Source: Limnohabitans sp. | GTDB taxonomy: Bacteria > Pseudomonadota > Gammaproteobacteria > Burkholderiales > Burkholderiaceae_C | Assembly (NCBI GenBank): GCA_023260735.1 | Contig: JALQUL010000421.1 | Coordinates: forward strand, 1-25,781 | Length of the DNA stretch: 25,781 nucleotides | Direction: 5' to 3' | Shown: piece after piece, positions 8,095 to 16,675 of the stretch | How positions within the stretch are numbered: the stretch's first letter is position 1 | Layout of the letters: every line of letters starts with the position of its first letter | Position numbers and translations under genes: made by a program | Notes under the pieces: generated by a model | What the model was told of the DNA's origin: nothing | Databases searched by the model: none | Seen by the model: the letters and a program-made list of their open reading frames with translations, nothing else

Positions 8095-8497
8095 ACTAAT
8101 AGTTTATACCGATAGACATGTCTTTTTTGGTAAAGATAAATAAAGTATCAATAACTTGATAGAGTTGAAACTGTATTTTTAATCAGTAAAAATACAATTT
8201 TAGTTTCGAAATTTTAGTAATAGGACTGGGCTAAATGGGGTCTTACCATTTGCCATCTTCTTTTAAATCGACTGAACTAGCTGGCTTATGCCCTAGTTCT
8301 TGGCTTAAATAGGGCTCTTGGTTTTTGTGTCGTGATGGAGTTGACTTTTTAACGTTTTTTAGCGCTTCTGATGAACTACCTGATGAAAGCAAATCAATAA
8401 GCACCTGCCAAGTAAGTCATACTCAACTACTTTTTACCAAAAAATGGGGTTGGTGTTACAGGCAAGTCAAGCAGTTGAAGCTATTACCTGTATGCTT
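8095..8497. other. 403-base gap between the amidotransferase gene and recG
   Basis: This stretch holds the upstream region of the amidotransferase gene at its left end, including a TATAAA on the minus strand at 8103-8108. Near 8114-8123 is a perfect ten-base palindrome AGACATGTCT. The middle contains an open minus-strand frame (8243-8404) described separately. I see no convincing terminator for recG: the best candidate, an imperfect CAGG/CCTG hairpin at about 8459-8490, has no adjacent T-run. Confidence 0.6.
8243..8404 (-). CDS. Possible small protein or gene remnant downstream of recG
   Basis: An open frame of 53 codons runs from GTG at 8404 to TAA at 8243-8245, and the frame is open back to a stop at 8417-8419. 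The conceptual product reads VLIDLLSSGSSSEALKNV at the start and ends LSQELGHKPASSVDLKEDGKW. It is hydrophilic with a protein-like C-terminus. No ATG is in frame and no clear ribosome site precedes the GTG, so it may be the tail of a decayed gene rather than an intact small gene. It would follow recG in the same direction. I do not recognise the family. Confidence 0.3.
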   Translation of the reverse strand: MLIDLLSSGSSSEALKNVKKSTPSRHKNQEPYLSQELGHKPASSVDLKEDGKW

Positions 8498-10747
8498 TTA
8501 AGCCTTTAAAAAATCAATCTTGCCACCCATCCAACGCTCTATGTGTTTGGCGGCTAAGGCGGGATCTTTTTGTAGCATTTGTGGGGCGTATTGCCTGGCC
8601 CACTCTAATAATTCTTGGTCGGTTTCAAGGTTGGCAAAACGCAGCATAGCAGCCCCCGATTGACGTTCGCCTAAAATTTCACCAGGACCTCGAATTTGTA
8701 GATCGCGACGGGCAATTTCAAAACCATCTTGAGTTTCAATCATGGCCGATAAACGGGCTTTGGCTTTTTCACCTAATTTTGGTGCATCGCCGGTAGAGTA
8801 CAACAATACACAAGCCGAAGCAGCTGTGCCTCGGCCTACACGCCCCCTGAGCTGATGCAATTGACTAAGGCCAAATCGCTCTGAATGCTCGATAACCATT
8901 AAAGAGGCATTAGGCACATCGACCCCCACCTCAATAACCGTGGTACTCACTAATACCGATAACAAGCCCGTAGAGAAAGCTTCCATAATGGCTTTTTTAT
9001 CTTGAGTCGCCATTTTAGAATGAAGCAAACCCACTCGATTAGCTGGTGGCTCTTGGCCCTCTATTGTGGGCTGAGCCAATACCGCACTTAGCTCTTCCCA
9101 AGTCTCGGTGGCATTGCGTAAATCAATGGCTTCGCTCTCTTCGATTAAAGGACACACCCAATACACCTGCCGGCCTTGATTAAGCTGACCTTGAATTCTG
9201 GAGATTACATCATCACGCCTAGACTCATGCAATAAACGGGTCACAATAGGGGTGCGACCAGGAGGCAATTCATCAAGGGTAGAAACATTTAAATCGGCAT
9301 AATAGCTCATAGCTAAGGTGCGCGGAATAGGCGTTGCACTCATCATTAGCATGTGCGGCTCTAGTACAGCTGCTGGCAAATTTTCTAATGACGTTACATC
9401 AGTTTTGACCCTAACATTTTCATCAATGGGCGTTTTATGCCTGAGGGCCAAACGCTGGGCTACACCAAAACGATGTTGCTCATCGATAATGGCCAAACCC
9501 AATTTAGGCAACACCACTTTTTCTTGAATAATCGCATGTGTGCCCACAATCAGTTGCGCTTGCCCCGATTGTGCAAGCGCCATCATTTCTCTTTTTTCTT
9601 TGACTTTTTGGCTACCCGTTAACCATGCCACCGTAATACCGAGCGGCGATAGCCAAGACCATAACTTATCAAAATGTTGTTGTGCCAAAATTTCAGTGGG
9701 GGCCATTAATACACACTGATAACCACTGTCCATACAAATGGCAGCAGCCATTGCGGCTACCACTGTTTTACCTGAACCCACATCGCCTTGCAACAATCTA
9801 TGCATGGGGCTAGGCTTGGCCAAGTCTTGGGTAATTTCAGCAACTGCTCTAGCTTGTGCACGAGTTAAGGCAAATGGTAATAGTGCTAATAAACGCTTGG
9901 CTAAATCCCCTTTTTTTGGATTTAATACCGCAGCTTTTAAGGATTCTCGCTCTAGCCTTGCCTGTGTTTGAGACAATTGCTGAGCCAATAATTCTTCAAT
10001 TTTTAAACGTTGCCAAGCTGGATGTGTTTGGTCTTCAAGGGTTTGTAAAGGTATGCCTGGCGTAGGGTGATGTAAAAAATCTAGGCTGTGCCTTAAAGAC
10101 CAACTCAGGGCTTGTTCAATAAAAACTTGAGAAGCCTGTGAGGGTACTTTTTTGACTAAAATCGTATCGCTTAAATCAGCATCTTTTAACGCGATATCAA
10201 TGGCTTTACGCAAATAATTTTGAGTTAATCCCGCCACACTATGATAAACAGGGGTCAGTGTACTGGCCAATTGCCCACCCGCTAACTTGACTGTTGGATG
10301 CACCATAGAAGCACCACCAAAACCAGTTTTTAACTCGCCCCTAATTCTGACCCTATTACCGGCACTCAAGGCTTTTTGCAAACTTGGATAAAAATTAAAA
10401 AATCGCAATTGACAGGTATGGCCATCTTGCAGCACTCTGGCAATGAGTTGCTTTCGGCCTTGGTACTGCACCTCACTGCTTAGTACGGTGGCTTCAAATT
10501 GCAAATTAGAGCCATCTAAGGCATTGGCTAAACTACCTAATTGGGTCTCATCTTCATAACGCATAGGTAAATGCAAAGCCAGGTCAATAGGTCGCCTCAA
10601 ACCCATCTCCTTGAGGGCTTGAGTCGGCGTTTTCCGTTTAGGCATAGCGACAGCACCTGCCGGACTGGCAACGGTTGTGGCTTTAGTTGGAGTTTTTGCC
10701 ACTTTTAGCGGTGTATTTTCAGAATTAAGTGGCTTTTGCATAGACAA
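8498..10747 (-). CDS. recG: ATP-dependent DNA helicase RecG
   Basis: This 749-residue superfamily 2 helicase remodels stalled replication forks and branch-migrates Holliday junctions. In order, it has an N-terminal wedge/OB region (about 50-230, LALHLPMRYEDET), Walker A GDVGSGKT at 321-328, APTEILAQQH, a DEQH box at 422-425, motif III SATPIPRTLA at 470-479, and the motif VI region HQLRGRVGRG near the C-terminal third. It is about 55 residues longer than E. coli RecG. The extra length is partly an Ala/Thr/Lys-rich N-terminal tail of roughly 35 residues and partly a short insert at about 438-463 before motif III. An internal ATG at residue 35 (MPKRKTP) is a possible alternative start. It is divergent from queA, with 122 bases between. 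Confidence 0.96.
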   Translation of the reverse strand: MSMQKPLNSENTPLKVAKTPTKATTVASPAGAVAMPKRKTPTQALKEMGLRRPIDLALHLPMRYEDETQLGSLANALDGSNLQFEATVLSSEVQYQGRKQLIARVLQDGHTCQLRFFNFYPSLQKALSAGNRVRIRGELKTGFGGASMVHPTVKLAGGQLASTLTPVYHSVAGLTQNYLRKAIDIALKDADLSDTILVKKVPSQASQVFIEQALSWSLRHSLDFLHHPTPGIPLQTLEDQTHPAWQRLKIEELLAQQLSQTQARLERESLKAAVLNPKKGDLAKRLLALLPFALTRAQARAVAEITQDLAKPSPMHRLLQGDVGSGKTVVAAMAAAICMDSGYQCVLMAPTEILAQQHFDKLWSWLSPLGITVAWLTGSQKVKEKREMMALAQSGQAQLIVGTHAIIQEKVVLPKLGLAIIDEQHRFGVAQRLALRHKTPIDENVRVKTDVTSLENLPAAVLEPHMLMMSATPIPRTLAMSYYADLNVSTLDELPPGRTPIVTRLLHESRRDDVISRIQGQLNQGRQVYWVCPLIEESEAIDLRNATETWEELSAVLAQPTIEGQEPPANRVGLLHSKMATQDKKAIMEAFSTGLLSVLVSTTVIEVGVDVPNASLMVIEHSERFGLSQLHQLRGRVGRGTAASACVLLYSTGDAPKLGEKAKARLSAMIETQDGFEIARRDLQIRGPGEILGERQSGAAMLRFANLETDQELLEWARQYAPQMLQKDPALAAKHIERWMGGKIDFLKA

Positions 10748-10869
10748 TTAGGCCTATTTTGCGTTAATGAAGCGACAACATCACTTTTAATGGCATAGCC
10801 TTTAACCCGTAGCCTATTGGCAGTGATCACGTTGCTTGCTCATTTTATTTTAGAAACGGACAATTCAGC

Positions 10870-11916
10870 GTGCGTCAATTTGTATTAAGTGATTTTGATT
10901 TTCATCTGCCAGAGGCCTTAATTGCCCAGCAACCTTTAAGCTCTAGAACTGATTCTAGGCTACTTGATGGTACACAAGAAAATCCAAAGGACAGAATCTT
11001 CAAAGAATTACCTGATTTATTGCAAACCAATGACCTACTCATTATGAACGATACTGAGGTAGTAAAGGCACGTTTATTTGGAAATAAACCCAGCGGTGGC
11101 CGACTCGAATTATTAGTCGAGCGAGTTTTAGAAAACAATCATGTAGTGGGTCATTTAAGAGTCAGTAAAAAACCCTCCATTGGTAGCATCATGAATATGG
11201 ACGGTGGTTATTTTGCTGAATTTTTAGGCAGAGAAAGTATTGAAACAGGCGGCTTGTTTCGCTTTCGTTTATTTGATAAACAAGACTCTAACCCCTACCA
11301 ACTAATGGCAGCCCATGGGCATATTCCATTACCACCCTATATTGAACGCTCTGATAATGAGGCCGATTTACAACGCTACCAAACCGTGTTTGCCAAAAAA
11401 CCAGGTGCAGTAGCCGCCCCTACTGCAGCCCTGCATTTTGATGAAGCCTTGCTAGAAACCATTAAAGCCAAAGGCGTTAAAACCGCTGCCGTTACCCTGC
11501 ATGTAGGTGCTGGCACTTTTATGCCGGTAAAATCGGAATCAATTCAAGAGCACACCATGCATGCCGAACGTTATTGGGTGCCCCTTGAAACCCAGCAAGC
11601 CATAGCTGACTGCAAAGCCAAAGGCGGACGTGTGGTGGCGGTAGGCACTACCACTGTACGAACCCTAGAATCTTGGGCACAATCGGGGCAAGACTCGGGT
11701 GATACACAAATTTTTATTACCCCTGGTTTTGATTTCAAAATTGTGGATGTTTTAATTACTAATTTTCATTTACCCAAAAGCACTTTATTGATGTTGGTCA
11801 GTGCTTTTACCGGCTATGAAAAAATGATGGCTCTATACCGTCATGCGATTAGCCAGCAATATCGCTTTTTTAGTTATGGAGATGCCATGATTTTAAAGCG
11901 CCAGCCTTTGGAATAA
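10870..11916 (+). CDS. queA: S-adenosylmethionine:tRNA ribosyltransferase-isomerase QueA
   Basis: This 348-residue enzyme moves the ribosyl part of SAM onto preQ1 in tRNA to make epoxyqueuosine. Family landmarks are SDFDFHLPEALIAQQPLSSR at the N-terminus, IMNDTEVVKARLFG near 58-71, GHIPLPPYIER near 150, and LHVGAGTFMPVKSESIQEHTMHAE near 215-240. The C-terminus has LITNFHLPKSTLLMLVSAF. The start is a GTG at 10870, chosen because it precedes the conserved N-terminal segment directly and no ATG lies in a better place. The gene is 71 bases upstream of tgt, the enzyme that acts just before it in queuosine synthesis, so both are probably one operon. Confidence 0.96.
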   Translation: MRQFVLSDFDFHLPEALIAQQPLSSRTDSRLLDGTQENPKDRIFKELPDLLQTNDLLIMNDTEVVKARLFGNKPSGGRLELLVERVLENNHVVGHLRVSKKPSIGSIMNMDGGYFAEFLGRESIETGGLFRFRLFDKQDSNPYQLMAAHGHIPLPPYIERSDNEADLQRYQTVFAKKPGAVAAPTAALHFDEALLETIKAKGVKTAAVTLHVGAGTFMPVKSESIQEHTMHAERYWVPLETQQAIADCKAKGGRVVAVGTTTVRTLESWAQSGQDSGDTQIFITPGFDFKIVDVLITNFHLPKSTLLMLVSAFTGYEKMMALYRHAISQQYRFFSYGDAMILKRQPLE

Positions 11917-11987
11917 AAACCAAACTTATAAAACCAGCCTTCACCTTGCAAGCGCATTTTTTCTATTCAAAAGATTTTTATAAAACC

Positions 11988-13154
11988 ATGTTGAAATTTG
12001 ATATTTTAGCCACCAGTGGCAAAGCCCGCAGAGGCCAACTCACGCTGAATCATGGCGTGGTACAAACTCCTATTTTTATGCCTGTAGGCACTTATGGCAC
12101 AGTAAAAGGTGTCTCGCCACAAAGCCTTGAAGACATGGGCGCACAAATTATTTTAGGCAATACTTTCCACTTATGGATGAGGCCAGGCCTAGATATTATG
12201 AAGCAGTTTGGTGGCCTACATGAATTTGAAAAATGGAATAAACCTATACTAACCGACTCAGGTGGTTTTCAAGTATGGAGCTTGGGCGCGATGCGCAAAA
12301 TTAGCGAAGAAGGTGTGAAGTTTTCTAGCCCTGTGAATGGCGACAAATTATTTTTAACCCCAGAAGTATCCATGCAAATTCAAACCGTTTTGAATTCTGA
12401 TATTGTGATGCAGTTTGATGAATGTACCCCCTACGAAACCAAAGGCGTGTTAACTAGCGAACGTGATGCTAGAAAATCAATGGAATTAAGTTTACGTTGG
12501 GCTCAGCGTTGCAAAACAGAATTTGCTAAGCTAGAAAACCCCAATGCCTTGTTTGGCATTGTGCAAGGCGGTATGTTTGAAAACCTGCGTCAAGAGTCTT
12601 TAGAGCAACTCGTTGAAATGGATTTTCCAGGCTATGCGATTGGCGGCGTTAGCGTAGGCGAACCCAAAGAAGATATGCGACGCTTAGTGGCGCATACCCC
12701 GCACCGCCTACCCGCTCATAAACCGCGCTATTTAATGGGCGTTGGTACCCCAGAAGATTTAATCGACGGCGTTAGCAATGGTGTCGATATGTTCGATTGC
12801 GTGATGCCCACACGCAACGCCCGCAATGGCAGCTTGTTTACCCGTTTTGGCGATTTAAAACTACGTAATGCACGTCATAAAACAGACCCACAACCCATAG
12901 ACACCACTTGCACTTGTTACGCTTGTGCCGGTAAAAGTGGTGTACCTTGGGATGAGGGTGGACGTGATGGCTTTAGCCGCGCTTATTTACATCACCTCGA
13001 CCGCTGCGGCGAAATGTTAGGCCCTATGCTGACTAGTATTCATAATCTGCATTATTTCTTAAACCTCATGAGCGAAGTAAGATTGGCTCTAGAGGAAAAT
13101 AGATTTGAAGCCTATGTTCAACAATTTCATGCCGATAGAACCAGAGGCTTATAA
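11988..13154 (+). CDS. tgt: tRNA-guanine transglycosylase Tgt
   Basis: This 388-residue enzyme swaps guanine-34 for preQ1 in tRNAs with GUN anticodons, the step before QueA. Visible features are PVGTYGTVKG, Asp90 in LTDSGGFQVWSLG, GIVQGG, and the nucleophile Asp270 in VDMFDCVMPTRNARNG. The zinc site is Cys308, Cys310, Cys313 and His352. I chose the ATG at 11988 (MLKFDILATSGKARRGQL) because it aligns with the family start; an upstream TTG at 11946 would add 14 unrelated residues. Between Cys313 and the SRAYLHH helix there are 13 more residues than in E. coli Tgt, mostly Gly-rich (AGKSGVPWDEGGRDGF). The usual yajC-secDF neighbours do not follow. Confidence 0.96.
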   Translation: MLKFDILATSGKARRGQLTLNHGVVQTPIFMPVGTYGTVKGVSPQSLEDMGAQIILGNTFHLWMRPGLDIMKQFGGLHEFEKWNKPILTDSGGFQVWSLGAMRKISEEGVKFSSPVNGDKLFLTPEVSMQIQTVLNSDIVMQFDECTPYETKGVLTSERDARKSMELSLRWAQRCKTEFAKLENPNALFGIVQGGMFENLRQESLEQLVEMDFPGYAIGGVSVGEPKEDMRRLVAHTPHRLPAHKPRYLMGVGTPEDLIDGVSNGVDMFDCVMPTRNARNGSLFTRFGDLKLRNARHKTDPQPIDTTCTCYACAGKSGVPWDEGGRDGFSRAYLHHLDRCGEMLGPMLTSIHNLHYFLNLMSEVRLALEENRFEAYVQQFHADRTRGL

Positions 13155-13181
13155 AAAAGCAAAATTATTTGCTTCCACTAC

Positions 13182-13218
13182 AACTGAACAAGTACTATTT
13201 TTTGCTTGTTTCAGTTTT
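13182..13218. terminator. Hairpin terminator between tgt and the thioesterase gene
   Basis: AACTGAACAAG at 13182-13192 pairs with CTTGTTTCAGTT at 13205-13216 with one bulged base, and TTTT follows through 13218. It ends at the last codon of the convergent thioesterase gene and could serve tgt. A smaller GCAAA/TTTGC hairpin at 13159-13172 precedes it. Confidence 0.5.
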
Positions 13219-13648
13219 ACCAATTGGTTTCTTTTCTGAGAGCACTCATGGTAATTCTTGAAACACAAGTGAGTTGCCCTTGGTCGTTGTGTAAATCAAT
13301 TTGCCATACTTGTGTTGATTTTCCAATATGTACTGGTTTGCAAGTGCCAGTTACCCAGCCCTCTTTCACGCCTCTTAAATGGTTGGCGTTAATATCAAGA
13401 CCCACCCATTGGGTGTCATTGTCTGAGGCCCAATTGGCCGCTACCGAACCCAAGGTTTCGGCTAACACCACATTCACACCACCATGAATTAAGCCATAAG
13501 GCTGACAGGTTCTTTTATCAACCGGTACTCGCCCTTTAATATAGTCATCACCAATCTCGGTGAGCTCTATACCTAAATGTTGAACTGCGGTATTGTGGCC
13601 TACTAAATTAAGCAACTCGACCGACATGGGGCGCTTCCAAATTGACAT
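13217..13648 (-). CDS. Hotdog-fold acyl-CoA thioesterase, YdiI/MenI type
   Basis: A 143-residue cytoplasmic thioesterase of the PaaI/YbdB/YdiI group. It starts with the family pattern MSIWKRPMSVELLN and carries IGDDYIKGRVPVDKRT and QPYGLIHGGVNVVLAETLGSVA. Glu64 matches the catalytic Glu63 of E. coli YdiI. GLDINANHLRGVKEGWVTGTCKPVHIGKSTQVW follows, with near-collinear similarity to YdiI throughout. YdiI hydrolyses 1,4-dihydroxy-2-naphthoyl-CoA in menaquinone synthesis but also many other acyl-CoAs. No menaquinone gene is nearby, so the physiological substrate here is open. It is convergent with tgt. Confidence 0.9.
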   Translation of the reverse strand: MSIWKRPMSVELLNLVGHNTAVQHLGIELTEIGDDYIKGRVPVDKRTCQPYGLIHGGVNVVLAETLGSVAANWASDNDTQWVGLDINANHLRGVKEGWVTGTCKPVHIGKSTQVWQIDLHNDQGQLTCVSRITMSALRKETNW

Positions 13649-13780
13649 TTTTTATTCCTATTAAATGATGAAATCAGTTTCATTATAGAAGCCTACTACG
13701 GCCTAAAGTAAAAATCAACTTGCAAACTTTGCCTTTTAAAGCCAATTGAAAAATAGAACGTCAAACGATAGGACTTACCT

Positions 13781-15739
13781 TTAAGACTGACTGCTACTTG
13801 CCAAGCTCAACACAGCTTGCCTTAAAGATTCTGGTTGTACTTGTGCTGCTTCAATGGGGCTTCCTACTACCAAAGAAACACGACTCAATAAACCTCGTCT
13901 AAACGGTTTGACCATGGCATGACCTTTTTCGATGCGGCTAAAATAAGAACCCCATAACTGATGAAGTGACATAGGAATAACAGGCGCAGAATAAAGGGCT
14001 AATATTTTCATAATGCCACCTTTAAACTCTTGCAATTGACCATCTCGGGTAATTGCACCTTCTGGAAAAATGCCTAATAAATCGCCTTGTTCCAATACTT
14101 GTGCGGCGGCTTTAATGGCTTTTTCATAGGCGACTGGGTCTTCAGATTTTGGTGCAATTGGAATCGCTTTAGCCAACCTAAACAAAGTACCCAAGACTGG
14201 TGTTTTAAAAATTCTGTGATCCATCACAAAAATAATCGGCCTAGGACTAGCTGCCATTAATAAAATGGCATCAATATAACTTACATGATTACATGCCAAA
14301 ATTGCAGCTCCACTAGTGGGTATATGCTGTCCGTTAAAAATTTTAAAACGATATATAAAATGCGACAACAACCAAGCAATAAAGCGCAACAAATATTCGG
14401 GTACTAATAAAAAGATGTAGGCTCCTACCAATAAATTCAGCAAGCCTGTTATTAAAAATATCTCTGAAACCGTAGCCCCTAATGACAATAAATAGCCACA
14501 TAACAAGGAGCTCACAATCATGAACAAGGCATTTAAAATATTATTGGCGGCAATAATTCTAGCCCTATGGGTGGCAGGGCTACGTAACTGAATTAAGGCA
14601 TACATGGGCACACTATACAAACCAGCAAACAAACTTAATAAAGCCAAATCTGCCATAACCCGCCAATGGGCTGGCTGAGTTATAAAACTGCTTAAGTCGT
14701 ATGGGATTTGAACACTTGGTAAGTGTGAGGAAGCAAAATACAAATCAATGGCAAATACACTCATTCCCAAAGTGCCCAAGGGGACAAGGCCAATTTCAAC
14801 ATGCCTGCGACTTAATACTTCGCACAACAAAGAACCCGCACCAATACCTACCGAAAAAACCACCAACAATAAAGAGGCAACTTTGGCATCTCCGTGCAAA
14901 ACTTCTTTAGCAAAACTTGGAAACTGATTTAAAAATACCGCACCAAAGAACCACATCCAACTAATGCCTAATAAAGACCTAAACACCACAATATTTTGAT
15001 AGGCAATTTTTAAATTGTGCCAAGTCTCGGAAATAGGATTCCAGTTAATTTGAAGATGAGGATCTGAGCTTGGCGCCAGCGGAATATAATGGCTAGTGAA
15101 CCGCCCAATAAAGGCCAACATCACACAAGCAATAGCTACATACACCGCACCATTACTAGAGGTAGCAATTAATAAACCACCCACCACCTGACCTAATAAA
15201 ATAGCCACAAAAGTACCCATTTCTACCATGCCGGTACCACCTGTGAGTTCTTCCTCGGAGAGCACTTGCGGCATATAGGCAAATTTAACCGGGCCAAACA
15301 AAGTAGAGTGCACCCCCATTAACAGCACACACAGTAGCAAAATAGGCACGTTAGCCCTAGCAAAACCCCAAGCAGCCAATAACATAATGGCAATTTCAAG
15401 GTTTTTCACCCATTTAATCATTTGAGTTTTTTCAAATTTATCGGTTAGTTGCCCACTGGTTGCACTTAATAAAACAAAGGGCAAAATAAATAATCCGCCA
15501 ATTACCAGACCCGCCATTGCAGGTGGTAACCAACTAATTTGCAGTTGATAGGTAATAAGTACGGTGAGGGCAAATTTAAACAAATTGTCATTAGCTGCAC
15601 CTGAAAACTGGGTCCAAAAAAAAGGTGCAAAGCGCTTTTGACCTAATAAGGCGAACTGATTGGGATGTTCTGAAGGGCGTGGGGTTTGACTCATAATGCA
15701 AGGATTGTCCATGTTTTTAATTATTTTGCTAGTAAACAT
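13781..15739 (-). CDS. MFS transporter-PlsC acyltransferase fusion (lysophospholipid remodelling)
   Basis: A 652-residue two-domain membrane protein. Residues about 25-440 are an MFS transporter similar to the lysophospholipid flippase LplT (FAPFFWTQFSGAANDNLFKFALT near the start, then about twelve hydrophobic segments). Residues about 460-645 are a PlsC-type acyltransferase with NHVSYID (NHX4D motif, near 480) and FPEGAITRDG (near 556). Together they would flip lysophospholipids inward and re-acylate them. Unlike longer Aas-type fusions, no AMP-ligase domain follows, so acyl donors must come from elsewhere; a separate acyl-CoA ligase gene lies 2 kb away. The start is uncertain: ATGs at 15739, 15712 and 15694 (MSQTPRPSEHPNQFALL) are all in frame and none has a clear ribosome site. 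The family fits 15694 slightly better. Confidence 0.88.
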   Translation of the reverse strand: MFTSKIIKNMDNPCIMSQTPRPSEHPNQFALLGQKRFAPFFWTQFSGAANDNLFKFALTVLITYQLQISWLPPAMAGLVIGGLFILPFVLLSATSGQLTDKFEKTQMIKWVKNLEIAIMLLAAWGFARANVPILLLCVLLMGVHSTLFGPVKFAYMPQVLSEEELTGGTGMVEMGTFVAILLGQVVGGLLIATSSNGAVYVAIACVMLAFIGRFTSHYIPLAPSSDPHLQINWNPISETWHNLKIAYQNIVVFRSLLGISWMWFFGAVFLNQFPSFAKEVLHGDAKVASLLLVVFSVGIGAGSLLCEVLSRRHVEIGLVPLGTLGMSVFAIDLYFASSHLPSVQIPYDLSSFITQPAHWRVMADLALLSLFAGLYSVPMYALIQLRSPATHRARIIAANNILNALFMIVSSLLCGYLLSLGATVSEIFLITGLLNLLVGAYIFLLVPEYLLRFIAWLLSHFIYRFKIFNGQHIPTSGAAILACNHVSYIDAILLMAASPRPIIFVMDHRIFKTPVLGTLFRLAKAIPIAPKSEDPVAYEKAIKAAAQVLEQGDLLGIFPEGAITRDGQLQEFKGGIMKILALYSAPVIPMSLHQLWGSYFSRIEKGHAMVKPFRRGLLSRVSLVVGSPIEAAQVQPESLRQAVLSLASSSQS

Positions 15740-15763
15740 ATTGGATTTAACTTAAATTTCGTC

Positions 15764-15791
15764 AAACAAGTTTCAAATTTGTTTATTTGAA
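15764..15791. promoter_or_regulatory. Overlapping inverted repeats in the divergent promoter region
   Basis: A 21-base near-palindrome at 15764-15784 (arms AAACAAGTTT and AAATTTGTTT around a central C, one mismatched pair) overlaps a perfect TTCAAAT/ATTTGAA repeat at 15772-15778 and 15785-15791. They lie between the acyltransferase-fusion gene and the XRE regulator gene and could be that regulator's operator. AT-richness raises the chance of coincidence. Confidence 0.35.
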
Positions 15792-15842
15792 GCACAATAT
15801 TTACCTTAACGTTGCATTATTTAATACCAACTCTTCATTTTT

Positions 15843-16574
15843 ATGAGTACTACCGCCGACCTTATCGAAGTTATTAAAAAAGAATTAAAAGCCACACAAA
15901 AAACCTATGCTGATTTAGCTGAAGATTTAGGCATGGCCGAGTCGAGTGTGAAGCGAATGCTGGCAAAAGGTGATATGTCTTTGTCTAAAATTGATGAAAT
16001 TTGCCGTGCTTTAAAAATGGATTTTGCCGAGTTGGCCAAACGAGTGGCCGATGATCAACCTTTATTAGATTGTTTAAGCCACGAACAAGAAGTAGCGGTT
16101 ATTGCCGATAAAAAACTTATGTTGGTGGCTATTTGTGTTTTAAGCCATTGGACACTTGATCAAATTATTTCTAGATACCGTATTACAGAGGCCGAATGTG
16201 TAGGGCAAATGATCAAGCTCGACCGTATCGGTATTATTGAACTCAAGCCACTTAACCGATATAGGCTTAAATTATCTAAGGCTTTTAAATGGTTGCCACA
16301 CGGCCCTGTGATGCATTATTTTAGAGAACACGCCCTACGTGATTATTTTTCGGGAGGGTTTGATAAAGAGGGCGAAAGCTTATTACTGATTCACGGCACC
16401 ATAGCCAAAGGCTTGGCTAATTCTTTTGTAGAACGTATGCAAAAAGTAGCCAAAGACTTTGCCCAACAACACCTGGCCGACCAAAAATTACCCGAAAATA
16501 ACCGCGAAGGTTACACCTTATTATTAGCCATGAGAAGTTGGGAATTTGAGGTTTTCGAGAATTTAAGACGCTAA
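15843..16574 (+). CDS. XRE-family (Cro/C1-type) transcriptional regulator
   Basis: A 243-residue DNA-binding protein. Residues about 5-62 form a Cro/C1-type helix-turn-helix: TQKTYADLAEDLGMAESSVKRMLAKGDMSLSKIDEICRAL. The remaining 180 residues contain no domain that I can name; they include a second helical region at about 95-140 (ILSRYRITEAE-like) that could be a further winged helix, and a mixed C-terminal part. There is no phage context, and it is divergent from the membrane-lipid fusion gene with 103 bases between, which contain candidate operator repeats. It may regulate that gene and itself. A metabolic rather than phage role is inferred from its length and surroundings. Confidence 0.85.
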   Translation: MSTTADLIEVIKKELKATQKTYADLAEDLGMAESSVKRMLAKGDMSLSKIDEICRALKMDFAELAKRVADDQPLLDCLSHEQEVAVIADKKLMLVAICVLSHWTLDQIISRYRITEAECVGQMIKLDRIGIIELKPLNRYRLKLSKAFKWLPHGPVMHYFREHALRDYFSGGFDKEGESLLLIHGTIAKGLANSFVERMQKVAKDFAQQHLADQKLPENNREGYTLLLAMRSWEFEVFENLRR

Positions 16575-16595
16575 ATTGCTATGATGTAAGGCCAT

Positions 16596-16622
16596 GAAGT
16601 CGGCCGCGTGGGCGGTTACTTC
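16596..16622 (+). terminator. Possible terminator after the XRE regulator gene
   Basis: GAAGT at 16596-16600 pairs ACTTC at 16618-16622, with an inner CCGC/GCGG stem and a short internal loop. The hairpin is GC-rich against an AT-rich background and is followed by T-rich DNA only after several bases. It separates the regulator gene from the hydratase gene. Confidence 0.35.
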
Positions 16623-16675
16623 TCATTTAATCATTTTTAAGCATTTGTTTTTCTTTTTTTCTACAAGGCCATCAC

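Noticed and set aside
11946..11987. TTG start extending tgt by 14 residues
   Set aside because: The extra residues do not resemble the family, while the ATG at 11988 aligns with the Tgt N-terminus.
15843..16574. XRE regulator as a sign of a prophage or toxin-antitoxin pair
   Set aside because: No integrase, phage or toxin gene is adjacent, the protein is longer than typical antitoxins, and the neighbours are metabolic.
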